From positions 1-12,031 of the forward strand of contig JAITVF010000200.1 in the NCBI GenBank assembly GCA_031285945.1: a stretch of 12,031 nucleotides of DNA. The letters are read 5' to 3'. Source of the DNA: Oscillospiraceae bacterium. GTDB lineage: Bacteria; Bacillota; Clostridia; Oscillospirales; Ruminococcaceae. Positions 6,821-12,031 of this stretch are shown here, in pieces; position 1 is the first letter of the stretch, and every line of letters begins with the position of its first letter. A program made the translations under genes and the position numbers. The notes beneath the pieces were generated by a model. It was not told the DNA's origin, did not search any database, and worked only from the letters and a program-made list of their open reading frames with translations.

Positions 6821-6976
6821 GAACGAATTTTCACTTGCAAAAGGGGAAAACTCAAAAAGTCAATTTGTCTTGACAAGATCATTTTGCGGGAATACTACAA
6901 CATTACGCCAAGCATTATCTGCGCCGGCATCCAGGTGGCGGCCTTGGGCGGGATTAGTGACAATGAGCAGGCATAA
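6821..6976 (+). pseudogene. Unidentified coding remnant (3' end of a lost plus-strand gene?)
   Basis: After an in-frame TGA (6818-6820) a plus-strand frame stays open for 51 codons to TAA at 6974-6976. There is no ATG, and no GTG/TTG start with a ribosome binding site. From about 6869 on it looks protein-like: L-D-K-I-I-L-R-E-Y-Y-N-I-T-P-S-I-I-C-A-G, then I-Q-V-A-A-L-G-G-I-S-D-N-E-Q-A, with GC-rich third positions like the coding DNA to the left and unlike the AT-rich gap around it. The Y-Y-x-I-x-P-x-I pattern faintly recalls a C-terminal segment of some cysteine-rich bacterial proteins, but I do not recognise the protein. The best reading is the 3' end of a gene whose front part was lost by rearrangement; chance is possible. 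Confidence 0.35.
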
Positions 6977-6978
6977 TT

Positions 6979-7656
6979 CTAATAATGAGATGATTGCTCT
7001 TCTAAAAGCGCTTTGTCTTTTATAATAAGCGAGCTTCCTTTGTGCGCAATTAATCCGTCGTTTTTATATTCGCCGAGCACTCTGCGCAAATGGCGTTGTG
7101 TTATGCCAAGGTATTGCGAAATTCCATCGATATCCGGCGTTATTTTGCCGCTTGCGGCGGATTGGTCCGAAAGCTCTAACAGTAGGCGGCCGAGCCGGTT
7201 TTTCACAGGATACAACATTGCGCTCGAATGCTTGCGCGAGGATGAATATAGCTTTGCAGCATAGCTTTTGCACAGAAGCTGCAAAAATGCGGGAATCTGC
7301 ATCATTTCGTTAAAAAACACCTTGCGAGAGATTGCAATGACGATAACAGGCGTAGCCGCATAAACGCTATGTAGGGCGGGACATTCCTGAAAGAGCTCAA
7401 TGTCGCCATTTAAACTCATTGGTTCATGGTAGCTTAATACAACAATCTTTCCATCCTCGGACTTAGGTTGTACATGGCAGCGGCCCTCTACCTGAATGCT
7501 AAAATGCTCAATGCGCTCGCCGGCGCGGCAGACATACTCGCCTTTTTCGTAGTGATGAAGCTCAATTTGAAATAGCAATTCATCCGGAAACGCATCCTCA
7601 AGCTTGTACTTTTTAATATAACTTTTAAGCGCCTTTTTTGTGGTGTCTATCTTCAT
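6979..7656 (-). CDS. Crp/Fnr-family transcriptional regulator, YeiL-like
   Basis: A 225-residue regulator with an N-terminal cyclic-nucleotide-binding-type beta-barrel (about 25-115, with H-Y-E-K-G-E, H-F-S-I-Q-V-E-G and L-N-G-D-I-E-L), a dimer helix (116-145), and a C-terminal winged helix-turn-helix (about 150-215). The recognition segment is Q-Y-L-G-I-T-Q-R-H-L-R-R-V-L (181-194). N-R-L-x(3)-L-L-L, Y-L-G-I-x-x-R-H-L and D-G-L-I resemble E. coli YeiL, a Crp/Fnr protein encoded beside nucleoside genes; that resemblance is from memory. The cysteines (43, 60, 92, 129) do not form an FNR iron-sulfur pattern. ATG 7656 has AAGGTGG seven bases upstream; a TTG at 7728 would start inside an inverted repeat and is unlikely. 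The gene is divergent from the nucleoside-type ABC operon, its likely target, and is more AT-rich than its left neighbours. Confidence 0.85.
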   Translation of the reverse strand: MKIDTTKKALKSYIKKYKLEDAFPDELLFQIELHHYEKGEYVCRAGERIEHFSIQVEGRCHVQPKSEDGKIVVLSYHEPMSLNGDIELFQECPALHSVYAATPVIVIAISRKVFFNEMMQIPAFLQLLCKSYAAKLYSSSRKHSSAMLYPVKNRLGRLLLELSDQSAASGKITPDIDGISQYLGITQRHLRRVLGEYKNDGLIAHKGSSLIIKDKALLEEQSSHY

Positions 7657-7701
7657 TACCAAACCACCTTTGCTTACTATATAGCAAAAGCACACAAATT
7701 C

Positions 7702-7729
7702 GTTGACAAATGTCCTAGATTGTGTCAAC
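7702..7729. repeat. Inverted repeat GTTGACA-N14-TGTCAAC (candidate operator)
   Basis: Perfect 7-bp arms at 7702-7708 and 7723-7729 lie 46-73 bases upstream of the crp-like start codon, just downstream of a candidate start site for that gene. The TTGAC half-site is of the type used by several Fnr/FixK-like regulators, though the spacing is longer than their usual site. Confidence 0.5.
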
Positions 7730-7736
7730 CTTTTTT

Positions 7737-7765
7737 GATATACTAAGCATCAACAACGCTGTCAA
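7737..7765 (-). promoter_or_regulatory. Candidate crp-like gene promoter, proximal
   Basis: A perfect TTGACA (7760-7765) is 17 bases from TATATC (7737-7742) on the minus strand. The start site would be near 7730, directly at the GTTGACA/TGTCAAC inverted repeat, so a bound protein there could block it. Confidence 0.4.
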
Positions 7766-7804
7766 ACATTGAATACTCATAGAGAGCGAGGAAAAGGGGC
7801 GCGA

Positions 7805-7939
7805 TTAATTATTGACTAAAGTCTCCCTCTTGTCAAGATATAAAAAGTAAGAAAAATAATATGCCAGATAATTACAATTGTGTTGTATAGCAATCAAAAC
7901 GGCCATTGCCTTGAACTCAGCCGCGAATTTTCTCTTCAC
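7805..7939 (-). pseudogene. Truncated transposase OrfA start (IS3-like, putative)
   Basis: A 44-codon frame with a GTG start and a weak AGGTG ribosome binding site. Residues 2-19 are transposase-like (basic start K-R-K-F, then A-E-F-K-A); residues 20-44 (Q-H-N-C-N-Y-L-A-Y-Y-F-S and on) are not, and probably derive from unrelated DNA joined by deletion. Full OrfA proteins are roughly 90-110 residues with a leucine zipper, which is absent here. Confidence 0.4.
7808..7836 (-). promoter_or_regulatory. Candidate crp-like gene promoter, distal, within an inverted repeat
   Basis: TTGACA (7831-7836) and AATAAT (7808-7813) are 17 bases apart on the minus strand, an 11-of-12 match to consensus. The same stretch is an inverted repeat (TTGAC 7812-7816, GTCAA 7832-7836 on the plus strand, 15 bases between). 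A transcript would have a leader of about 145 bases. Confidence 0.5.
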
Positions 7940-7997
7940 CGCACCTGCTTTCTGTATTGGCTTTTACTTTATCGGGCACTATATTTTTGCAATTGCG

Positions 7998-8026
7998 TGT
8001 CCAAGTCTATGGGGACATTATATAAG
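7998..8026 (+). promoter_or_regulatory. Possible promoter of the ABC operon at the IS end
   Basis: TATAAG (8021-8026) is a 5-of-6 match to a -10 box, with TGTCCA (7998-8003) 17 bases upstream as a poor -35 (3 of 6). The -35 would lie inside the putative IS terminal repeat and the -10 just outside it, as in known IS hybrid promoters. The start would be about 30 bases before the binding-protein ATG. A weak -35 would suit activation by the divergent regulator. Confidence 0.25.
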
Positions 8027-8065
8027 TGGTTAATAAGCTTTAAATAATACAGGAGGATTTTTACC

Positions 8066-9217
8066 ATGAAAAACATTTTAGCTCTATTATTAGCTGCCGT
8101 TATGGCAACGGCAATGTTCTCGGCCTGCAGCTCCGCACCGCCGGCGTCTTCCACAGGTTCCACGCCGGTATCGGATTCGGAATCCGCCGCAAGCGCCGAG
8201 ACCCCGACATCTTCGACCTCTTCGGCAACAGGCGACGTAATCATTGCACTTGCTGCAGATCAGGGCGGTATCAACGACAAGGCGATCAACGAGGGCACAT
8301 ATAAAGGTATGCTCGAAGCATCCGAAACAATGGGTTTTGAACTTAAAGTGATAGAATCAAGGTCACATGAGGATTATGAGCCCACGCTTGATACATTTGT
8401 AAGTGCGCAAGCAAAACTGATAATCGGCGTTGGAAGCCAGATGAGCGAAGCAATTAAGCTTGTGGCGGAACGCAATCCCGATTACCACTTCGTGTGTATG
8501 GACGCCGTGGCGGATGCGCCTAACGCGAAATCTTTTGTTTTCAAAGAGCAGGAGGGCTCGTTCCTCGCCGGTATTGTTGCAGGCATGATGACAAAAACAA
8601 ATAAAGTCGGGTTTATAGGCGGCAAGGACATAGAAGTTATCAACCGTTTTGAGGTTGGTTTTGCGGCGGGCGTTATGTGCGTCAACCCCGAGGCCGGTAA
8701 ATATCTGCTGGGCAGTGGCGGCGCATCCGGTGCGGGTGTGAAATTTGTTGATAGCTTCAACGATTCCAACAAGGCCTATGAGCTTGCGAAGTCCCTGTAC
8801 GCGGACGGCTGCGATATTATTTACCATGCGGCGGGCGGCGCAGGAATAGGCATGTTCCAAGCCGCTAAGGATGTAATTGACGGCGGCACAGAGGTGTGGA
8901 CAATCGGCGTGGATCAGGATCAGGCTGTCGTCCTGCCCGAATATGCAGATTTTATTCTTACAAGCATGGTTAAGCAGACGGGTAAAGTGGCACAGGCTGT
9001 GATTCAGGATGAACTTAACGGTGTGTTTGAACCAGGCAAATTCGTTGTAGGTCTCGCCGAAGATGCGGTCGGTCTTTCTGAAAGCAGCGCCGTAAATACG
9101 CCGAGTGAAGTTCTTGATATAGCCGAAAAGGCGGCGCAAATGGTCAAGGCTGGTCAGATCGACGTCCCGGAGACTCGCGCCGAACTTGAAAAATTTCAGC
9201 CGGTAGAAATAAAATAA
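8066..9217 (+). CDS. BMP/PnrA-family substrate-binding lipoprotein (nucleoside-type ABC uptake)
   Basis: A 383-residue surface lipoprotein that should bind the substrate and deliver it to the ABC transporter encoded after it. The N-terminus has K3, a hydrophobic stretch (4-17) and a lipobox F-S-A-C with C21, followed by a Ser/Thr/Ala/Pro-rich linker (22-57). The binding domain starts at I-I-A-L-A-A-D-Q-G-G-I-N-D-K-A-I-N (59-75). It contains K-E-Q-E-G-S-F-L-A-G, V-G-F-I-G-G, the F-x-x-G-x-x-A-G segment, A-G-G-A-G-I-G and I-G-V-D-Q-D-Q, all typical of the basic membrane protein/PnrA family, whose characterised members bind purine or pyrimidine nucleosides. AGGAGG (8051-8056) lies 9 bases before the ATG. 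Exact ligand is not determinable here; guanosine, adenosine and other nucleosides are known in the family. Confidence 0.92.
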   Translation: MKNILALLLAAVMATAMFSACSSAPPASSTGSTPVSDSESAASAETPTSSTSSATGDVIIALAADQGGINDKAINEGTYKGMLEASETMGFELKVIESRSHEDYEPTLDTFVSAQAKLIIGVGSQMSEAIKLVAERNPDYHFVCMDAVADAPNAKSFVFKEQEGSFLAGIVAGMMTKTNKVGFIGGKDIEVINRFEVGFAAGVMCVNPEAGKYLLGSGGASGAGVKFVDSFNDSNKAYELAKSLYADGCDIIYHAAGGAGIGMFQAAKDVIDGGTEVWTIGVDQDQAVVLPEYADFILTSMVKQTGKVAQAVIQDELNGVFEPGKFVVGLAEDAVGLSESSAVNTPSEVLDIAEKAAQMVKAGQIDVPETRAELEKFQPVEIK

Positions 9218-9231
9218 TTTAACCTGAGCGC

Positions 9232-9260
9232 CAGAAGCTCGCCTACAGGGCGGGCTTCTG
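9232..9260 (+). other. Stable intercistronic hairpin without U-tract
   Basis: A 12-bp stem (9232-9243 with 9249-9260, one T-G pair, five-base loop TACAG) lies between the binding protein and ATPase genes. No U-run follows, so it is more likely a 3'-end stabiliser or processing site that favours expression of the binding protein than a full terminator. Confidence 0.6.
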
Positions 9261-9301
9261 CACCAATATGGGCAGCTCCGCGAGTGGGAGGGGAATGCCG
9301 C

Positions 9302-10822
9302 ATGGACGATAAGCTCGAAATGATAAACATATCGAAGGCATTCGCGTCTGTAAAGGCGAATGAAGCGGTGAATTTTACATTAATGCACGGGGAGACCCAT
9401 GTGCTGATAGGCGAAAACGGCGCGGGAAAAACCACGCTTATGAATATCCTTTATGGGCTTTACCAGCAGGATAACGGCGAAATCCGCATTGATGGCAAAG
9501 CGGTAAAAATTAAACGCCCATCCGAGTCCATCGCACATGGCATTGGCATGGTACATCAGCATTTTATGCTTGTGGAAAACCTGACGGTCGCAGAAAATGT
9601 TGTACTTGGGCAGGAGCCGCGCCGCGGGGTTGTTCTGGACATGAAAAAAGCGGTTGAGACCGTTGAGTCTCTTTGCAAACAATATAGATTCGAGCTTGAT
9701 CCCAGTCAGAGAATCGAGGATTTAAGCGTAGGCAAGCAGCAAAAGGTCGAAATTTTAAAGTTGCTTTATCGCGGGGCGGATATTCTGATTCTCGATGAGC
9801 CAACGGCAGTGCTTACGCCATCCGAAATCGATGAGCTTGGTAAAATCATCCGAAAGCTCAACGAAGAGGGGAAATCGGTTATCCTTATTACGCACAAACT
9901 CCGCGAGGTCATGGCTATGAGTGACAGGCTGACCGTTCTTCGCCGTGGTCGCGTGACCGGTCATATGCGTACGGAGGATGCAACTATTGAAAAACTTGTG
10001 GAAATGATGGTCGGAAAAGCGCTGAGCCTTGAAGTAGAAATTCCGGAGCAGGAATGCGGCGAGGGCGTACTTGAGGTGCAAAATCTTGTTGTGCGTGACT
10101 CGCGCGGGCATAATGCGGTAAATGCGCTGAACTTTTGTGTGCATCGCGGCGAAATCGTGGGGCTTGCGGGCGTGGACGGAAACGGACAATCAGAATTTAT
10201 TGAAGCCTTGATGGGGTTGCGAAAGGTACAAAGCGGTAAAATATCAATACTGGGGAAAGATATAACAAACAAGCAAAATCGCGCAATAATAGATGCGGGC
10301 ATATCCTGCGTCGCCGAGGACAGGCATAAGCGAGCGGTGGTACTCGAAATGAGTCTTACAGAAAATACATTGCTTGGCAACTTTGCCCACGAGCCGTTTT
10401 CACGCGGTATCTGGCTTGATTACGGCTACGCGACAAAGCTCACGGAAAAGCTTATAAATGAATTTGACGTACGCACACCTTCGAGTGAGGTAAACGTCAT
10501 GTGGCTTTCTGGTGGCAATCAGCAAAAATATGTTGTCGCAAGGGAAATCTCGCGACCGCACGAGTTGCTTGTGGCGGCTCAGCCCACGCGGGGCGTGGAT
10601 ATAGGCGCGAAGCGCTTTATTCACGAACAAATTGTTAAGGGCCGCGCACAGGGCAAGGGAGTTTTGCTGGTTTCTACAGAGCTTGACGAGATACTGTCGC
10701 TATCAGACCGCATAGTTGTCATATACAAGGGCGCGGTGGCAGGCGTGCTCACGCGCGCGCAGGCGGACGAGCGTCTCATAGGCAGCATGATGCTGGGAGA
10801 TAAAGCGGAAGGAGGGAAGTAA
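9302..10822 (+). CDS. ABC transporter ATPase, two fused nucleotide-binding domains (nucleoside/simple-sugar class)
   Basis: A 506-residue cytoplasmic ATPase that powers the importer. The first domain is intact: Walker A G-E-N-G-A-G-K-T (37-44), Q-loop V-H-Q-H-F-M-L (84-90), signature L-S-V-G-K-Q-Q (141-147), Walker B I-L-I-L-D-E-P (161-167), H198. The second is degenerate: Walker A G-V-D-G-N-G-Q-S (290-297) lacks the lysine, Walker B L-L-V-A-A-Q-P (422-428) has Gln for the catalytic Glu, and the H-loop reads V-S-T-E-L-D-E; its signature L-S-G-G-N-Q-Q (402-408) is intact. This asymmetry is normal for the YufO/nucleoside class, where one composite site hydrolyses ATP. A GTG at 9284 is possible but lies on the ribosome binding site GGGAGGGG (9286-9293), so ATG 9302 is chosen. 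The stop overlaps the next start as TAATG. Confidence 0.94.
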   Translation: MDDKLEMINISKAFASVKANEAVNFTLMHGETHVLIGENGAGKTTLMNILYGLYQQDNGEIRIDGKAVKIKRPSESIAHGIGMVHQHFMLVENLTVAENVVLGQEPRRGVVLDMKKAVETVESLCKQYRFELDPSQRIEDLSVGKQQKVEILKLLYRGADILILDEPTAVLTPSEIDELGKIIRKLNEEGKSVILITHKLREVMAMSDRLTVLRRGRVTGHMRTEDATIEKLVEMMVGKALSLEVEIPEQECGEGVLEVQNLVVRDSRGHNAVNALNFCVHRGEIVGLAGVDGNGQSEFIEALMGLRKVQSGKISILGKDITNKQNRAIIDAGISCVAEDRHKRAVVLEMSLTENTLLGNFAHEPFSRGIWLDYGYATKLTEKLINEFDVRTPSSEVNVMWLSGGNQQKYVVAREISRPHELLVAAQPTRGVDIGAKRFIHEQIVKGRAQGKGVLLVSTELDEILSLSDRIVVIYKGAVAGVLTRAQADERLIGSMMLGDKAEGGK

Positions 10823-11880
10823 TGGGCAGAAAAACAAAAACACAGGCGTTATCGGCGGTTGCGCCGATATTTTCCATTATTGTAGCGCTGCTTGCCTCAG
10901 CATTATTTGTGATGTGGGCAAAAAGCATGTCGGTCTCTGAATATTTTTCAGCATTACGCCTGCTTCTGGATATTATTATCACCGAAAGCTTAAGCACTCC
11001 TCAAAAATTTATGGAGGTGCTTGTGTACGCAACGCCGCTTTTGTTCTGCGGGCTTGCGCACATTATTTGCTTTAGATGCGGGCTTTTCAACATAGGTGTT
11101 GAGGGGCAGTTCATTATGGGGATGGTGGGTGGCGCACTTATAGGCCAGCTTCAGGGCGTTCCCATGCTACTGCACATTGCGCTGATGGTTTTGGCGGGTA
11201 TTATATGCGGCGGGCTTTGGGGCTTTTTGCCTGGAATCCTCAAGGCAAAACGCGGCACAAATGAAGTAGTAGTCTGTATCATGACAAATTTTATAGCAAT
11301 GTACATATCGAACTATATTGCGTTGCGAAGCGTTTTTGCCGATTCGCAGCACGACTCGTCCTATACGATTCAGCCCCATGCGCAACTGCCCCGTTTTGTG
11401 CCGACCTCGCGCCTTAATATAAGCGTATTTATGGCGATTATACTGGCGTTTTGCGTGTACTTGCTTTTGTTTTGGAGCAAGCGCGGCTTTCAAATACGAG
11501 CTGTGGGGTTAAACGCCAGCGCGGCGGAGGCCGGCGGCGTAAACACGACATGGAATATCGTATTGGCGCTTGTTATATCGGGAGCAATTGCGGGCGTTGG
11601 CGGAGCACTGCAAATATCCGGTGTGCAGACAAGGCTTATCAGCATGGCCTCTTTTCCCAACTATGGCTTCGACGCAATACCGGTGGCGCTTTTGTGCAAC
11701 AAGAATCCCCTAGCATGCGTGCTGGTGGCCATACTGTTCGGCGCTTTGCGCAACTGCTCGCGCATGTTCCAGATCGAGGGCATACCCAAAGATATTGTGT
11801 ATGTTATTCAGGCCATTATCATATTTTTTGTAGCTGCCGATCTCATAACTAAACATCTTAATAAAAGGAGGCGCGCATAA
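10822..11880 (+). CDS. ABC transporter permease 1 (BPD_transp_2, nucleoside class)
   Basis: A 352-residue integral membrane subunit forming half of the translocation channel. Hydrophobic segments cover about 12-33, 65-84, 97-110, 115-138, 149-169, 200-217, 244-266, 284-309 and 325-341. Class hallmarks are F-N-I-G-V-E-G-Q (89-96), K-R-G-T-N-E-V-V (143-150) and the cytoplasmic coupling-loop segment A-V-G-L-N-A-S-A-A-E-A-G-G-V (227-240). The ATG shares its A with the ATPase stop (TAATG), with GGAGGG (10811-10816) as ribosome binding site. The polar loop 174-196 may face outside. A basic tail (K-R-R-R) ends the protein. Confidence 0.93.
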   Translation: MGRKTKTQALSAVAPIFSIIVALLASALFVMWAKSMSVSEYFSALRLLLDIIITESLSTPQKFMEVLVYATPLLFCGLAHIICFRCGLFNIGVEGQFIMGMVGGALIGQLQGVPMLLHIALMVLAGIICGGLWGFLPGILKAKRGTNEVVVCIMTNFIAMYISNYIALRSVFADSQHDSSYTIQPHAQLPRFVPTSRLNISVFMAIILAFCVYLLLFWSKRGFQIRAVGLNASAAEAGGVNTTWNIVLALVISGAIAGVGGALQISGVQTRLISMASFPNYGFDAIPVALLCNKNPLACVLVAILFGALRNCSRMFQIEGIPKDIVYVIQAIIIFFVAADLITKHLNKRRRA

Positions 11881-12031
11881 TGAATGTCGTAATCCAGCTA
11901 ATCTGCGCGACTCTCCGGCTTGCGACGCCGATTATTTTCGCCGGGATGGGCGGGCTTATAAGTGAAAAATCGGGAGTTACCAACATAGCGCTTGAGGGAA
12001 TGATGGCTACCGGAGCGTTTTTTGGGGTGCT
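11880..12031 (+). CDS. ABC transporter permease 2, partial (cut by window end)
   Basis: The first 50 codons of the partner permease. The start ATG shares its A with the TAA of permease 1 (TAATG) and has AAGGAGG at 11865-11871. The visible sequence has an N-terminal hydrophobic helix and the motif S-G-V-T-N-I-A-L-E-G-M-M, the equivalent of F-N-I-G-V-E-G in permease 1 and diagnostic for the second nucleoside-type permease. In this family the heterodimeric channel needs both permeases. The rest lies beyond the window. Confidence 0.9.
   Translation, partial: MNVVIQLICATLRLATPIIFAGMGGLISEKSGVTNIALEGMMATGAFFGV

Larger units (their letters stand above)
6634..6978. other. 345-base gap between crp-like gene and rplS
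   Basis: From left to right it holds the rplS ribosome binding site, leader and promoter (6645-6750), an AT-rich stretch (6760-6850) where I see nothing definite, an inverted repeat GTCAA-N6-TTGAC (6859-6874), and a GC-rich pocket (6890-6976) that reads as a coding remnant on the plus strand. No clear terminator for the crp-like gene was found. Confidence 0.6.
7805..8017 (-). mobile_element. Degenerate left end of an IS3-family insertion sequence (putative)
   Basis: On the minus strand the segment begins TGTCCCCATAGACTTGGACA (8017-7998), which resembles the terminal repeats of IS3-family elements (TG at the tip, a C-run, then GGACA). About 60 bases later comes AGGTG and a GTG codon (7937-7939), opening a 44-codon frame. 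Its first residues, K-R-K-F-A-A-E-F-K-A-M-A-V-L-I-A-I-Q, look like the N-terminus of an IS3-type OrfA. After this the frame loses resemblance and stops at TAA 7805-7807. No catalytic part, right end or target duplication is seen, so it is a dead remnant. The assignment is by pattern only. Confidence 0.42.
7657..8065. other. 409-base divergent control region
   Basis: The region between the crp-like regulator and the binding-protein gene. It contains the regulator's ribosome binding site (7664-7670), one long inverted repeat, two candidate minus-strand promoters, an apparent IS3-family end with a truncated transposase start (7805-8017), a possible plus-strand -10 box (TATAAG 8021-8026), and the AGGAGG (8051-8056) of the binding-protein gene. 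No complete gene and no recognisable riboswitch was seen. Confidence 0.7.

Noticed and set aside
7657-7728. Upstream TTG start extending the Crp-like regulator by 24 residues
   Set aside because: The extension covers the inverted repeat, has no ribosome binding site and adds residues foreign to the family; ATG 7656 has AAGGTGG at good spacing.
7740-8065. Purine or related riboswitch upstream of the nucleoside ABC operon
   Set aside because: I looked for the conserved purine-aptamer core and a following terminator or sequestering stem and saw none.
8363-9139. 258-codon open frame on the minus strand, antisense to the binding-protein gene
   Set aside because: It lies wholly opposite a strongly supported gene, has no ribosome binding site and no recognisable domain; it follows from codon bias of the plus-strand gene.
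10169-10588. Degenerate second ATPase domain (missing Walker A Lys and catalytic Glu) as a novelty or inactivation
   Set aside because: This degeneracy is normal for the fused nucleoside/sugar-class ATPases.

Overview
The window looks like chromosomal DNA of a Gram-positive, Clostridia-like bacterium. The reasons are strong AGGAGG-type ribosome binding sites at most genes, a DUF1540 protein, the gene order rplS-lepB-ylqF-rnhB-yraN, and an RbgA/YlqF GTPase with a Firmicutes-type lipoprotein ABC system beside it. Species cannot be told from the sequence alone. The left two thirds are fairly GC-rich; the stretch around the Crp-like regulator (about 6.8-8.0 kb) is visibly more AT-rich.

Left edge (62-1083): a metallophosphoesterase on the minus strand, then a small cysteine-containing DUF1540 protein on the plus strand with a clear intrinsic terminator.

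Housekeeping block (1145-6750, all minus strand, read right to left): rplS (ribosomal protein L19) has its own consensus promoter, a foldable leader and an intrinsic terminator. It is followed by lepB (signal peptidase I), ylqF/rbgA (50S assembly GTPase), rnhB (RNase HII), yraN, an M19 membrane dipeptidase and thrC (threonine synthase). The five genes from ylqF to thrC overlap one another by 4-11 bases, so they are probably one translationally coupled unit. The GTPase has an unusual G4 motif (GKSD instead of NKxD).

Junction (6760-8065): the core block stops upstream of rplS, where trmD would often be expected. Instead there is an unidentified plus-strand coding remnant (about 6821-6976), a YeiL-like Crp/Fnr regulator on the minus strand (6979-7656), and a 409-base gap. 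That gap carries repeated TTGACA/TGTCAA sites, two candidate regulator promoters and what looks like the decayed left end of an IS3-family insertion sequence. The region reads as a rearrangement or insertion boundary.

Right side (8066-12031, plus strand): a nucleoside-type ABC uptake operon. It has a BMP/PnrA-family substrate-binding lipoprotein, a double-domain ATPase, and two permeases (the second cut by the window end). ATPase and permeases overlap as TAATG. A 12-bp hairpin without a U-tract sits between the binding protein and the ATPase. Together with the divergent YeiL-like regulator, this suggests regulated nucleoside scavenging. I saw no tRNA, rRNA, CRISPR array or complete mobile element.
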